Positions 34,077 through 41,463 of a DNA stretch of 64,000 nucleotides are shown here, piece after piece. This DNA is from Bog-473 sp052140165 (GTDB taxonomy: Bacteria; Actinomycetota; Acidimicrobiia; Acidimicrobiales; RAAP-2): contig JBKQUM010000048.1 in assembly GCA_052140165.1 (NCBI GenBank), forward strand, positions 55,629 to 119,628, in the 5' to 3' direction. Position 1 is the first letter of the stretch; each line of letters opens with the position of its first letter. A program made the position numbers and the translations under genes. The notes beneath the pieces are model-generated. The model saw nothing but the letters and a program-made list of their open reading frames with translations, searched no databases and was not told the origin of the DNA.

Positions 34077-36326
34077 TCAGACTTTCTTGCCAGGAAGCTG
34101 ACGATAGGCGTCGAAGACACCGTCGAGGTGCTTGAGCGCGCTGATCAGTGAGTGCAGGTGGGTGGGGTCGGCGAGCTCGACGTCGAAGGCCATCCGGCTG
34201 ACGCGATCGGGCGTGGTGGCGGTCCGGGCAGCGACGATGTTGAGGTGGTGCTCGGAGACGACCCGGGACACGTCGGCGAGCAGGCGGGAGCGGTCGAAGG
34301 CCTGCACCTCGATCGTGGCCACGAAGACACCGTCGTTGCCCCTGTCCCACTCGACCTCGATGAGGCGCTCCCGGGAGCGGTCGGACAGCGCAGCTGCGTT
34401 GGCGCAGTCGGCGCGGTGCACAGAGACGCCCCGGCCCTGGGTCACGAAGCCCACGATCTGGTCGCCGGGCACCGGGGTGCAGCAGCGGGCCAGGTGGATC
34501 ATGACGTCGTCGAGGCCCTCGACGTAGACCCCCGTGCCGGTGCGGCGGCTGTGCCGGGGCCGGCTCGTGCTCGGCAGGGCGGTCGTCGGGAGCTGCTCGT
34601 CTGCGTCCCCGCCGCCTCGCAGTGCCTTCGTGAGGCGCTGGACGATCGACTGGGCGGAGACCTGGTTCTCACCGATCGACGCGTACAGAGCGTCGAGGTC
34701 GGCGAGGTTCATCGTCTCGGCGACCTCCTGCAGCGCCGAGGAGCCGAGCAGCTTGTGGAGCGGCAGCCCGTCCCGGCGGAGCGCCCGCGCCAGCTCCTCC
34801 CGGCCGTTCTCGATGGCGTCTTCCCGGCGCTCCCGCGAGAACCACTGCCGGATCTTGTTGCGGGCCCGGGTGGAGGCGATGATCTGGAGCCAGTCCCGCG
34901 ACGGGCCGGCCGTCGGCGATTTCGACGTGAAGATCTCGACCGTGTCGGCCGAGCTCAGCTGGGTCTCGAGCGGGACGAGCCGGCCGTTGACCCGCGCCCC
35001 GATGCAGCGGTGGCCCACCTCCGTGTGGATGGCGTAGGCGAAGTCCACCGGCGTGGAGCGGGCCGGCAGCGCGATGACCTTGCCCTTGGGCGTGAAGACG
35101 TAGACCTCGTCCTGCTCGAGGTCGAGCTTGAGGGCCTCGAGGAACTCGATCGGGTCGTCGGTCTGGCGGTCGACGTCGGCGATGCGCTGCAGCCACGCCA
35201 TCTCCGAGGAGTGGTCCTCCTTGGACTTGTAGCCCCAGTGCGCCGCGATGCCGTACTCGGCCCGGTGGTGCATCTCCGACGTGCGGATCTGGACCTCGAC
35301 CGGCTTGCCGTCCAAGCCGATGACCGTCGTGTGCAGCGACTGGTACATGTTGAACTTGGGCGTGTTGATGTAGTCCTTGAAGCGCCCGTGCACGGGGGCC
35401 CAGATGGCGTGGATGGCGCCGAGCGCGGCCCAGCAGTCCTTCTCGGAGTCGACGACGACCCGGATGGCGACCAGGTCGTTGATGTCGTCGAACTCCTTGC
35501 CCCGGACCACCATCTTCTCGTAGATCGACCAGAGGTGCTTGGGCCGGCCGGTCACGTCGGCGGCGACGCCCATGTCCTCGAGCCGCTGGCGCACGTGGAC
35601 GAGCACCCGCTCGAGATACTCCTCCCGCTGCGGTGCCCGGGCCGCCACCATCTGCTCGATCTCGGCGTAGCGCTTCGGGTGCAGCGTCGCGAAGGCGAGG
35701 TCCTCGAGCTGCCAGCGGACCTGCTGCACGCCGAGGCGGTGGGCCAGCGGCGCGTAGACGTCGAAGGTCTCCTGGGCCGTGCGCCGCTGCTTCCATTCGG
35801 GCATCACGGCCAAGGTCCGCATGTTGTGCAGGCGGTCGGCCAGCTTGATCAGGAGGACCCGCCAGTCGTCCGCCATCGCCACGAGCATCTTGCGGATGGT
35901 GGCCGCCTGCTGGGCCTCCTTGGAGTTGAACTGGAGCCGGTCGAGCTTGGTCACGCCGTCGACGACCCGGGCCACGCCCTCGCCGAACGTCTGCGTGATC
36001 GTCTCGAGCGTCAGCCCGGTGTCCTCCACCGCGTCGTGCAGCAGGGCGGCGGCCACGGTCTGGGCGTCGAGCCCGAGCTCGGCCACGATCGTCGCCACGG
36101 CCACCGGGTGCGTGATGTAGGGCTCGCCGGAGCGCCGGAACTGGCCCTCGTGGGCGGTGAGCGCCGTCCGCCCGGCCTCGACGATCATGGAGGCGTCCTC
36201 GTCGAAGCGGTGCCGGGCGAACTCGGCCAGCAGGGGCGCCAACAGGTCGCGCAGCACCCGTTCCTGCACCTGCTCCAGCTCGAGTGCCGGAGCGTCCGTG
36301 GGAGTCACCCGGGCCAGGGCCACCAT
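34077..36326 (-). CDS. relA: Bifunctional (p)ppGpp synthetase/hydrolase
   Basis: A 749-residue long RSH (Rel) protein controlling the stringent response. The N-terminal HD hydrolase domain is intact (PYITHPVAVATIVAEL, LLHDAVEDTG, KLADRLHNMRTL). The synthetase domain has KEFDDINDLVAIRV, YQSLHTTVIG and EIQIRTSEMHHRAEYGIAAHW-like sequence. TGS, a Zn-finger/helical region (ARCCTPVPGDQIVGF) and an ACT domain at the C-terminus complete it. With both active sites intact it should make and degrade ppGpp. TAGCCT lies 6 nt before the ATG. Confidence 0.95.
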   Translation of the reverse strand: MVALARVTPTDAPALELEQVQERVLRDLLAPLLAEFARHRFDEDASMIVEAGRTALTAHEGQFRRSGEPYITHPVAVATIVAELGLDAQTVAAALLHDAVEDTGLTLETITQTFGEGVARVVDGVTKLDRLQFNSKEAQQAATIRKMLVAMADDWRVLLIKLADRLHNMRTLAVMPEWKQRRTAQETFDVYAPLAHRLGVQQVRWQLEDLAFATLHPKRYAEIEQMVAARAPQREEYLERVLVHVRQRLEDMGVAADVTGRPKHLWSIYEKMVVRGKEFDDINDLVAIRVVVDSEKDCWAALGAIHAIWAPVHGRFKDYINTPKFNMYQSLHTTVIGLDGKPVEVQIRTSEMHHRAEYGIAAHWGYKSKEDHSSEMAWLQRIADVDRQTDDPIEFLEALKLDLEQDEVYVFTPKGKVIALPARSTPVDFAYAIHTEVGHRCIGARVNGRLVPLETQLSSADTVEIFTSKSPTAGPSRDWLQIIASTRARNKIRQWFSRERREDAIENGREELARALRRDGLPLHKLLGSSALQEVAETMNLADLDALYASIGENQVSAQSIVQRLTKALRGGGDADEQLPTTALPSTSRPRHSRRTGTGVYVEGLDDVMIHLARCCTPVPGDQIVGFVTQGRGVSVHRADCANAAALSDRSRERLIEVEWDRGNDGVFVATIEVQAFDRSRLLADVSRVVSEHHLNIVAARTATTPDRVSRMAFDVELADPTHLHSLISALKHLDGVFDAYRQLPGKKV

Positions 36327-36332
36327 CCCTCC

Positions 36333-36338
36333 AGGCTA
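36333..36338 (-). promoter_or_regulatory. -10 box upstream of relA
   Basis: TAGCCT on the minus strand, separated from the relA ATG by GGAGGG. The six bases could instead serve as a ribosome-binding site on a longer transcript from secF. Confidence 0.35.
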
Positions 36339-36360
36339 CCCGCCTGGGGAAACACCCGAC

Positions 36361-37992
36361 TCAGCGCCGGCGCTTCTTGCCCCTGCTCTGGCGCGGTCGC
36401 GGCGCGGCCTGGCCCTGCGGCTGCCCGCCCGACGACGTCCCGCCGGCCGGCCGGTCCATGACGGCGGTCCCCCCGCTCGCGCCACTGCCACCACCCGCGC
36501 CGCTGCCCGAGCCCGGCCGGATCGGCCCGCTGCGCTTGGTGCCGCCGGACTTCTGCGCCGCAGCGCCGCCTCCCCCGCCGGCACCCCGGCTGACCTGTCC
36601 GGACGCCGCCACGCTCATCTGGGTGCTCATGGTCGCCGCCTCGGCGGCCGAGTACCACCCGTGCTGATCGCCGCGCTTGGCCAGGCGATCGGCGATGGAG
36701 ACCCAGCGCTCCTCGCGCTGCTTCATCATGCACAGCACCGGTGCGGCGATGAAGATCGACGAGTAGGCCCCCGAGAGCAGGCCGACGAACAGGGCCAGGC
36801 CGTACGACTGCAGTGTCGTGGCGCCCAGGATCTGGGCGCCGATGAGCAGGATCGCCAGCACGGGGATGATGGCGACCATGGACGTGTTGATGGACCGGGC
36901 CAGGGTCTGGTTCATGGACAGGTTGATGAGCTGCGGGTAGGTCAGTCGCCCGCTGCTGCCGATGCCCTTCGTGTTGTCGCGCACGCGGTCGAACACCACG
37001 ACCGTGTCGTAGAGCGAGTACCCGAGGATGGTCAGGATGGCGACGACCGTGTCCGGGGTGACCTGGAAGTTGAAGATGGAGTAGATGCCGATGGCCACGA
37101 GGACGTCGTGGATCATGGCGATGAAGGCGGCCAGGGCCATCTTCGGCTCGAAGCGGATGCTGATGTAGATGGCCACCACGATGAAGAAGATGATGAGCGC
37201 CTCGATGGCCTTGTCGGTGATGGAGGAGCCCCAGGTCGGGCCGACCGTGGTGATGCTGATCTTGTCGGCCACCGGCTTGGGCACCGCGTTGGCCGGCACC
37301 GTGGTGGTGGTCACCGGCACGGAGGTCGTGGTGGATCCCGGGGCGGCGCCCGCCTTGGCCGTCGTCGTGGTGGTGTGCTTGGCCGTCGTGGTCGTCGTCG
37401 GCTTCGCCGTCGTGGTGGTGGTCGGTGGGGCTGGGGGCGCGTGCGCCGCGGTGACCTCCAGCAACGCCTTCTGGACGTTCTTGCTCACCGCGTCCTGCTG
37501 GGCCTGCGACAGCTTGTTGAGGTCGGACTGCACGTTGAGGGTCTGCTTGCTGCCGGTGCCGAGCATCTCCACGGTCGGGTCGATCACACCGGTGCCCTTC
37601 AGGGCGTTGGTGGCCTGGGTCTGGCTCACGCCCGGCGCGGCGATGGTCCACTCGGTCCCGCCCTTGAACTCGATCCCCAGGTTCAGCCCGCCCCGGAGCA
37701 CGATCGAGAGGATGCCGAGCAGGATGATGGCCGTCGAGATGCTGAACCAGATCCGCCGCCGGCCCACGAAGTCGAAGCGGGTCTCGCCCCGGTAGAGCCG
37801 GGCGATCGGGCCGTGACCCCGCCGGGGCTTGGCCAGGAGGGCACGGGCGGCATCGTCGAGGCTGACGAGCTCCTCCTCGTCGAGGTCCTCCGTGTCGACG
37901 CTCTCCTCGAGCTGCTCGACGTCCTCCTCGCTGACGTCGTCGAGGGAGCTGCCGTCCTGCCCGTCGCGCCCTGGGCCCTCGGTGTCGCTCAC
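36361..37992 (-). CDS. secF: Protein translocase subunit SecF
   Basis: A 543-residue SecF, the partner of SecD in proton-driven release of exported proteins. An acidic N-terminus of about 75 residues precedes TM1 (STAIILLGILSIVLRG) and the conserved LGIEFKGGTEW. Five further TM helices carry IRFEPKMALAAFIAMIHDV and GYSLYDTVVVFDRVRDN. The first extracytoplasmic domain holds a threonine-rich stretch with TTTTT blocks (about residues 185-235), absent from most SecF. The C-terminus is a Gly/Ser/Arg-rich tail of about 80 residues. It starts with a GTG overlapping the secD stop (GTGA). Confidence 0.94.
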   Translation of the reverse strand: MSDTEGPGRDGQDGSSLDDVSEEDVEQLEESVDTEDLDEEELVSLDDAARALLAKPRRGHGPIARLYRGETRFDFVGRRRIWFSISTAIILLGILSIVLRGGLNLGIEFKGGTEWTIAAPGVSQTQATNALKGTGVIDPTVEMLGTGSKQTLNVQSDLNKLSQAQQDAVSKNVQKALLEVTAAHAPPAPPTTTTTAKPTTTTTAKHTTTTTAKAGAAPGSTTTSVPVTTTTVPANAVPKPVADKISITTVGPTWGSSITDKAIEALIIFFIVVAIYISIRFEPKMALAAFIAMIHDVLVAIGIYSIFNFQVTPDTVVAILTILGYSLYDTVVVFDRVRDNTKGIGSSGRLTYPQLINLSMNQTLARSINTSMVAIIPVLAILLIGAQILGATTLQSYGLALFVGLLSGAYSSIFIAAPVLCMMKQREERWVSIADRLAKRGDQHGWYSAAEAATMSTQMSVAASGQVSRGAGGGGGAAAQKSGGTKRSGPIRPGSGSGAGGGSGASGGTAVMDRPAGGTSSGGQPQGQAAPRPRQSRGKKRRR

Positions 37993-39617
37993 GAGCCACC
38001 ACCCCCTGCGCCGACCCCGACCGGAGCCGGCAGTCCCTGTGCCTGTGGCCCTGCACCGAGCCCGGTGGCGATGCTGAAGGCCCCGGAGCCCTGTAGGCGG
38101 GGGCTCTGGCCCAGCAGGATGACGAGCGGCCGCGTGTAGAACCAGGTCACGGCCATGTCCATGATGGTCGAGAGCCCCAGGAAGAACGCGAAGCCTTTGA
38201 CGTTGCCGACGGCGACGAAGTACAGGACGATGGCAGCCAGCAGCGACACGAAGTCGGCCGCCCACACGGTGCGCCACGCGCTCTTGAAGCCGCGGTCAAC
38301 CGAGGTCCGGACCGATCGGCCCGATCTGGTCTCGTCCTTCAACCGCTCGAAGTACACGATGTACGAGTCCACCGTGATGCCGATGGAGACGATGAGGCCG
38401 GTAATGCCCGCGAGGTCGAAGCTGGGAGCCACCGACGTGTGCCCGAGGGCCGAGATGATGGCCCACAGCATCATCGCCGTGAGCACCAGCCCCGAGATGA
38501 CCACCAGTCCCAGCGCCCGGTAGTAGAGCAGGACGTAGAGCAGCACCAGGATGAGCCCGGCGATGCCGGCGCCGAGCCCGGCGACCAGCGCCGAGTGGCC
38601 GAGGGTGGCCGAGACGGTCTCCGAGGTGGCGGCCTTGAGGCTCACCGGCAGCGCACCGAAGTTCATCGCCTGCGCCAGGTTCTGGGCGTCCGACTGGGTC
38701 AGGCTCCCGGAGATCTCGCCCTTCCCGTCGAAGGAGGTGAAGCTGCTCTGGGTGGGCTGGATGATGGGCGCCGAGTAGACGACCCCGTCGAGCTCGATGC
38801 CGAGCAGCTGGTGGAAGTTCTCCTGCGCCACCTTGTCCCATAGCGACGAGCCCGGACCGGTCAGGCTGTAGTCGACCACCCACTGCCCGGTCTGGTTCTG
38901 CGTGGCCGTGGCGCTGGCGATGGAGTGGCCCGTCATCTGCGCCGGACCGAGGACGTAGCGCTCGCCCCCGTTGGCGCTGCCGCTGGCGGCGAGTCCCGGG
39001 AGGAGGACGGTGCTCGTCTCGTACCCGGGCTTCTCGACGCTCGTCGAGGGGTACGCGATGTACTGGGAGTCCGGTGGCACGTTGTTGGACGAGTACCCCT
39101 GGGGCGAGTTGTTGGGGGTGACGGCGAGGTTGGCCTGCGTCAGCTCCGTCGACGCCGTGCAGGCCGGGATGGTCTCGACCCCCCTCGGCAGGGTCGTGGC
39201 CTTCGAACCCTTCGGCACGCCCTGGGGGTAGGCGAAGCACTCCACCGGCCTGAAGTACATGCGCGCCGTCTGACCGATTTGCGCGAGGACCTGTTGCGCG
39301 TTCGTGACGCCGGGGATGGAGACCGAGATCTGGTCCTTCCCGGAGGTCTGCACCTGCGCGCCGGACACACCGAGCCCGTTGACGCGCAGGTTGAGGATGT
39401 CGACGGTTTCGTTCAGGTCGGCTTGGCTCACGTTGTGGCCTTCGGCCGTGTAGACGACCGAGACACCTCCGGCGAGGTCCAATCCGAGACGCGGCGACCA
39501 CTTGGCGGCGAACACCGCGGCAAACGACCCGAGGGCGATCGCCACGACGACCAGCACGCTGACGAGGAGGTTGCGCCGCTGTCGTCGCTGGGCCCGACCC
39601 CCCGACTTGGGGCTCAC
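37989..39617 (-). CDS. secD: Protein translocase subunit SecD
   Basis: A 542-residue SecD with TM1 at about 15-36 (LLVSVLVVVAIALGSFAAVF) followed by LGLDLAGGVSVVY. The large extracytoplasmic P1 domain (about 45-330) includes LNLRVNGLGVSGAQVQ and IGQTARMYFRPVEC. The C-terminal five-helix core has GKGEISGS, ALPVSLKAATSETVSATLG and ITGLIVSIGITVDSYIVYFERLKDE. It starts with a GTG overlapping the yajC stop (GTGA). YajC, SecD and SecF form one operon with a proton-coupled role in late secretion. Confidence 0.95.
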   Translation of the reverse strand: MSPKSGGRAQRRQRRNLLVSVLVVVAIALGSFAAVFAAKWSPRLGLDLAGGVSVVYTAEGHNVSQADLNETVDILNLRVNGLGVSGAQVQTSGKDQISVSIPGVTNAQQVLAQIGQTARMYFRPVECFAYPQGVPKGSKATTLPRGVETIPACTASTELTQANLAVTPNNSPQGYSSNNVPPDSQYIAYPSTSVEKPGYETSTVLLPGLAASGSANGGERYVLGPAQMTGHSIASATATQNQTGQWVVDYSLTGPGSSLWDKVAQENFHQLLGIELDGVVYSAPIIQPTQSSFTSFDGKGEISGSLTQSDAQNLAQAMNFGALPVSLKAATSETVSATLGHSALVAGLGAGIAGLILVLLYVLLYYRALGLVVISGLVLTAMMLWAIISALGHTSVAPSFDLAGITGLIVSIGITVDSYIVYFERLKDETRSGRSVRTSVDRGFKSAWRTVWAADFVSLLAAIVLYFVAVGNVKGFAFFLGLSTIMDMAVTWFYTRPLVILLGQSPRLQGSGAFSIATGLGAGPQAQGLPAPVGVGAGGGGS

Positions 39618-40114
39618 GCCTCTTCAGCCTCCCCGCCTTGCTCACCACTGCTGGGAGCACCGTCACCACCGACATCGTCGATGTCGGCCTCGTCACCGTC
39701 GTCGTCATCGACATGGCGCACCACGTCCTGGACGGGCTGGTCCTTTATGCGCACGTCCTCGATCGGCTCGATCTTCCTGGCGATCGCCTGGCGGACGAAG
39801 ACGATCCGGGTCGGCTGGGGGCCGTCGAGGTTGCCGTCGTCCCCGAGTGCCCCGGTCAGGAGGGTGTAGCGGTCGCCGTGGATCTCGAGCACGGTGCCGA
39901 TGACGCCGCCGACGGTCTGCACCTCGTCCCCGATCTCGATCCCGGAGCCCTGGGACTCCCGGGCCGCCTTCGCCTTCCGCTGCTGCGGCTTGATGAAGAA
40001 GAAGTAGCCGAGGACCCCGATCGCCACCAACGGCAGCAGGGTCAGCAGCGGGTTCGAACTCTTGGAGGAGGTGGCGGCGACCACGAAGTGGACCAGCGCC
40101 GGCGTTGATGTCAT
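39614..40114 (-). CDS. yajC: Preprotein translocase accessory subunit YajC
   Basis: A 166-residue YajC. One N-terminal TM helix (LLTLLPLVAIGVLGYFFFI) is followed by the family's KPQQRKAKAA and the cytoplasmic DEVQTVGGVIGTVLEIHGD segment. The C-terminal 45 residues are an unusually acidic, Asp/Glu-rich tail. The frame stays open about 187 codons upstream, but MTSTP at 40114 gives the family start. It heads the yajC-secD-secF operon. Confidence 0.92.
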   Translation of the reverse strand: MTSTPALVHFVVAATSSKSSNPLLTLLPLVAIGVLGYFFFIKPQQRKAKAARESQGSGIEIGDEVQTVGGVIGTVLEIHGDRYTLLTGALGDDGNLDGPQPTRIVFVRQAIARKIEPIEDVRIKDQPVQDVVRHVDDDDGDEADIDDVGGDGAPSSGEQGGEAEEA

Positions 40115-40420
40115 GGAGATCCTTGGACCTAAGCGGGTGCGAAGCGCCACCCTAGTGCCTGGGTTCCGACTCTCCCTGGCACTGCCCCGCCCCGGAGCCG
40201 CTGCCGGCGGATCCGGGGCACCGCCGCCGCCGAAACGAGGCGTCTTATATCGCCTCCCGGCGGGGATAACGGACCGGTTCCACCCGTATGGCGGCGCCTG
40301 CGATGACGCAACCGGATTGCAACCCAAAATGGCCGTCGCTGCGACAGCCGGTGTGCAATGTTCAGACCATCGGTACAGCAACCTCACGGTGAATGGTCGT
40401 TCAGAGGGGGGCGACCAAGG
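40115..40420. other. Intergenic, 306 nt, upstream of yajC
   Basis: No coding frame is supported. A TAGGGT box on the minus strand at 40149-40154 could serve yajC with a leader of about 28 nt, but has no clear -35 partner. Confidence 0.4.
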
Positions 40421-40564
40421 TGAGAGTCCGGCGAAGGGGAACGGAATCTCGCAGAGGGGGAACACCGGGGGGAAGGTGCAGCGAAGAGGTGCGCCGGCCC
40501 CGTGAGGCCGTCGGTCGGAGCAATCCGGGGGGAACCGACGACCCGGGCCGGCGCACCTTTCGCT
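40421..40564 (+). ncRNA. Candidate structured RNA with three nested or tandem hairpins
   Basis: No gene is supported here, yet strong pairing is present. Hairpin 1 (40422-40450): GAGA-TCCG pairs with CGGA-TCTC with one G.A mismatch. Hairpin 2 (40463-40478): CACC with GGTG around a GGGGGGAA loop. The largest stem pairs 40480-40500 with 40545-40564 over 20 bp with a single bulged G (40486). Inside it GTCGGT (40510-40515) pairs with ACCGAC (40534-40539), capped by CGGA-GCAA-TCCG, a GNRA tetraloop. GGGGAA-type purine runs recur in the unpaired parts. It lies between the divergent yajC and response-regulator genes. The strand is assigned from the downstream gene and may be wrong. It does not match a riboswitch class I know. 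Confidence 0.5.
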
Positions 40565-40764
40565 CCCTGTACTACCCGGTGGACCGCTCGGTCCCTCGGT
40601 GTATTCCCGCAGGCCACAGCGCCGATGAGGGTGGAACCGGGGTGGCGGGCCGCCCGTGGCGGCCCCGAGATGCAACAGAACGGCTGATCAGGAGCTTCTC
40701 AATTGGGCCTCTGCGCCGATTATTCACGTGAATTGTCCTGTTTGCCCAGTACAGTTGCGTCCTG
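40565..40764 (+). promoter_or_regulatory. Upstream region of the two-component operon
   Basis: No gene is seen in these 200 nt. TACAGT at 40750-40755 lies 9 nt before the ATG of the response regulator and is a plausible -10 box. The last 50 nt are clearly lower in GC than the surroundings, as expected for a promoter. Confidence 0.4.
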
Positions 40765-41463
40765 ATGCGAGATGGTCATACTTCCGTGCTGGTCATCGAG
40801 GACGAGGCGGACATCCGCCAGCTCCTCCGGACCCTGCTCGAACGGGAGGGCTTCGCGGTCGCGGAGGCCGCCGAGGGCCGGGACGGCGTGCGGCAATTCC
40901 ACCAGCGCCATCCCGACATCGTCATCCTCGACGTGGGACTCCCCGACCTGGACGGCTGGCAGGTGCTCGAGCGGATCCGGGACATGAGCGACGTGCCGGT
41001 CCTCATGTTGACCGCCCTGGGAACCGAACGTGACAAGGTGCGAGGACTCAACGCGGGCGCCGACGACTACCTGACCAAGCCGTTCGGGAAGGTCGAGCTC
41101 CTCGCCCGCCTGCAGGCCATCAGCCGGCGCCAGCGGTCCACGGGCGACGTGGTGACCACCTTCGACGACGGCACGCTCCACCTCGACTTCGCCCGGCAGG
41201 AGGTCGTGGTCGACGGCGACTCGGTCGTCCTGACGCCGACCGAGTACCGCCTCCTGGCGACCCTGGCCCGGCACCAGGGCCAGGTCCTGTCGCCGGACCA
41301 GCTGATCGAGCTGGCCTGGGACGACCCGAGCGGGTTGGCCCCGTCACGGGTCAAATATGCGGTCCTGCGGCTCCGGCGCAAGCTGGGCTGGGGTGAGGGG
41401 GACGACACTCCGATCGAGACGGTGCGGGGTTTCGGCTACCGGTACCGCTCTCGGATGCGGTGA
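40765..41463 (+). CDS. OmpR-family response regulator
   Basis: A 232-residue regulator. The receiver domain has EDE, phospho-acceptor Asp56 in ILDVGLPDLDG, MLTALG and the KPFGKVEL lysine. The winged-helix domain has LTPTEYRLLATLARH, the recognition-helix region SRVKYAVLRLRRKL and the terminal RGFGYRY. It is transcribed with the downstream histidine kinase, whose GTG overlaps its stop. The neighbouring convergent ABC exporter is a candidate target, as in BceRS-type systems, but this is inference from position only. Confidence 0.93.
   Translation: MRDGHTSVLVIEDEADIRQLLRTLLEREGFAVAEAAEGRDGVRQFHQRHPDIVILDVGLPDLDGWQVLERIRDMSDVPVLMLTALGTERDKVRGLNAGADDYLTKPFGKVELLARLQAISRRQRSTGDVVTTFDDGTLHLDFARQEVVVDGDSVVLTPTEYRLLATLARHQGQVLSPDQLIELAWDDPSGLAPSRVKYAVLRLRRKLGWGEGDDTPIETVRGFGYRYRSRMR

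Noticed and set aside
40381..40600. Known riboswitch (cobalamin, FMN, c-di-AMP or SAM) or RNase P RNA
   Set aside because: Some short matches (GGTGAGAGTCCGG, CCGACGACCCG) recall these classes, but the full consensus cores and pairing partners are absent.
40129..40731. Short frames between yajC and the response regulator
   Set aside because: They lack ribosome-binding sites, overlap each other on both strands and coincide with strong RNA-type inverted repeats.
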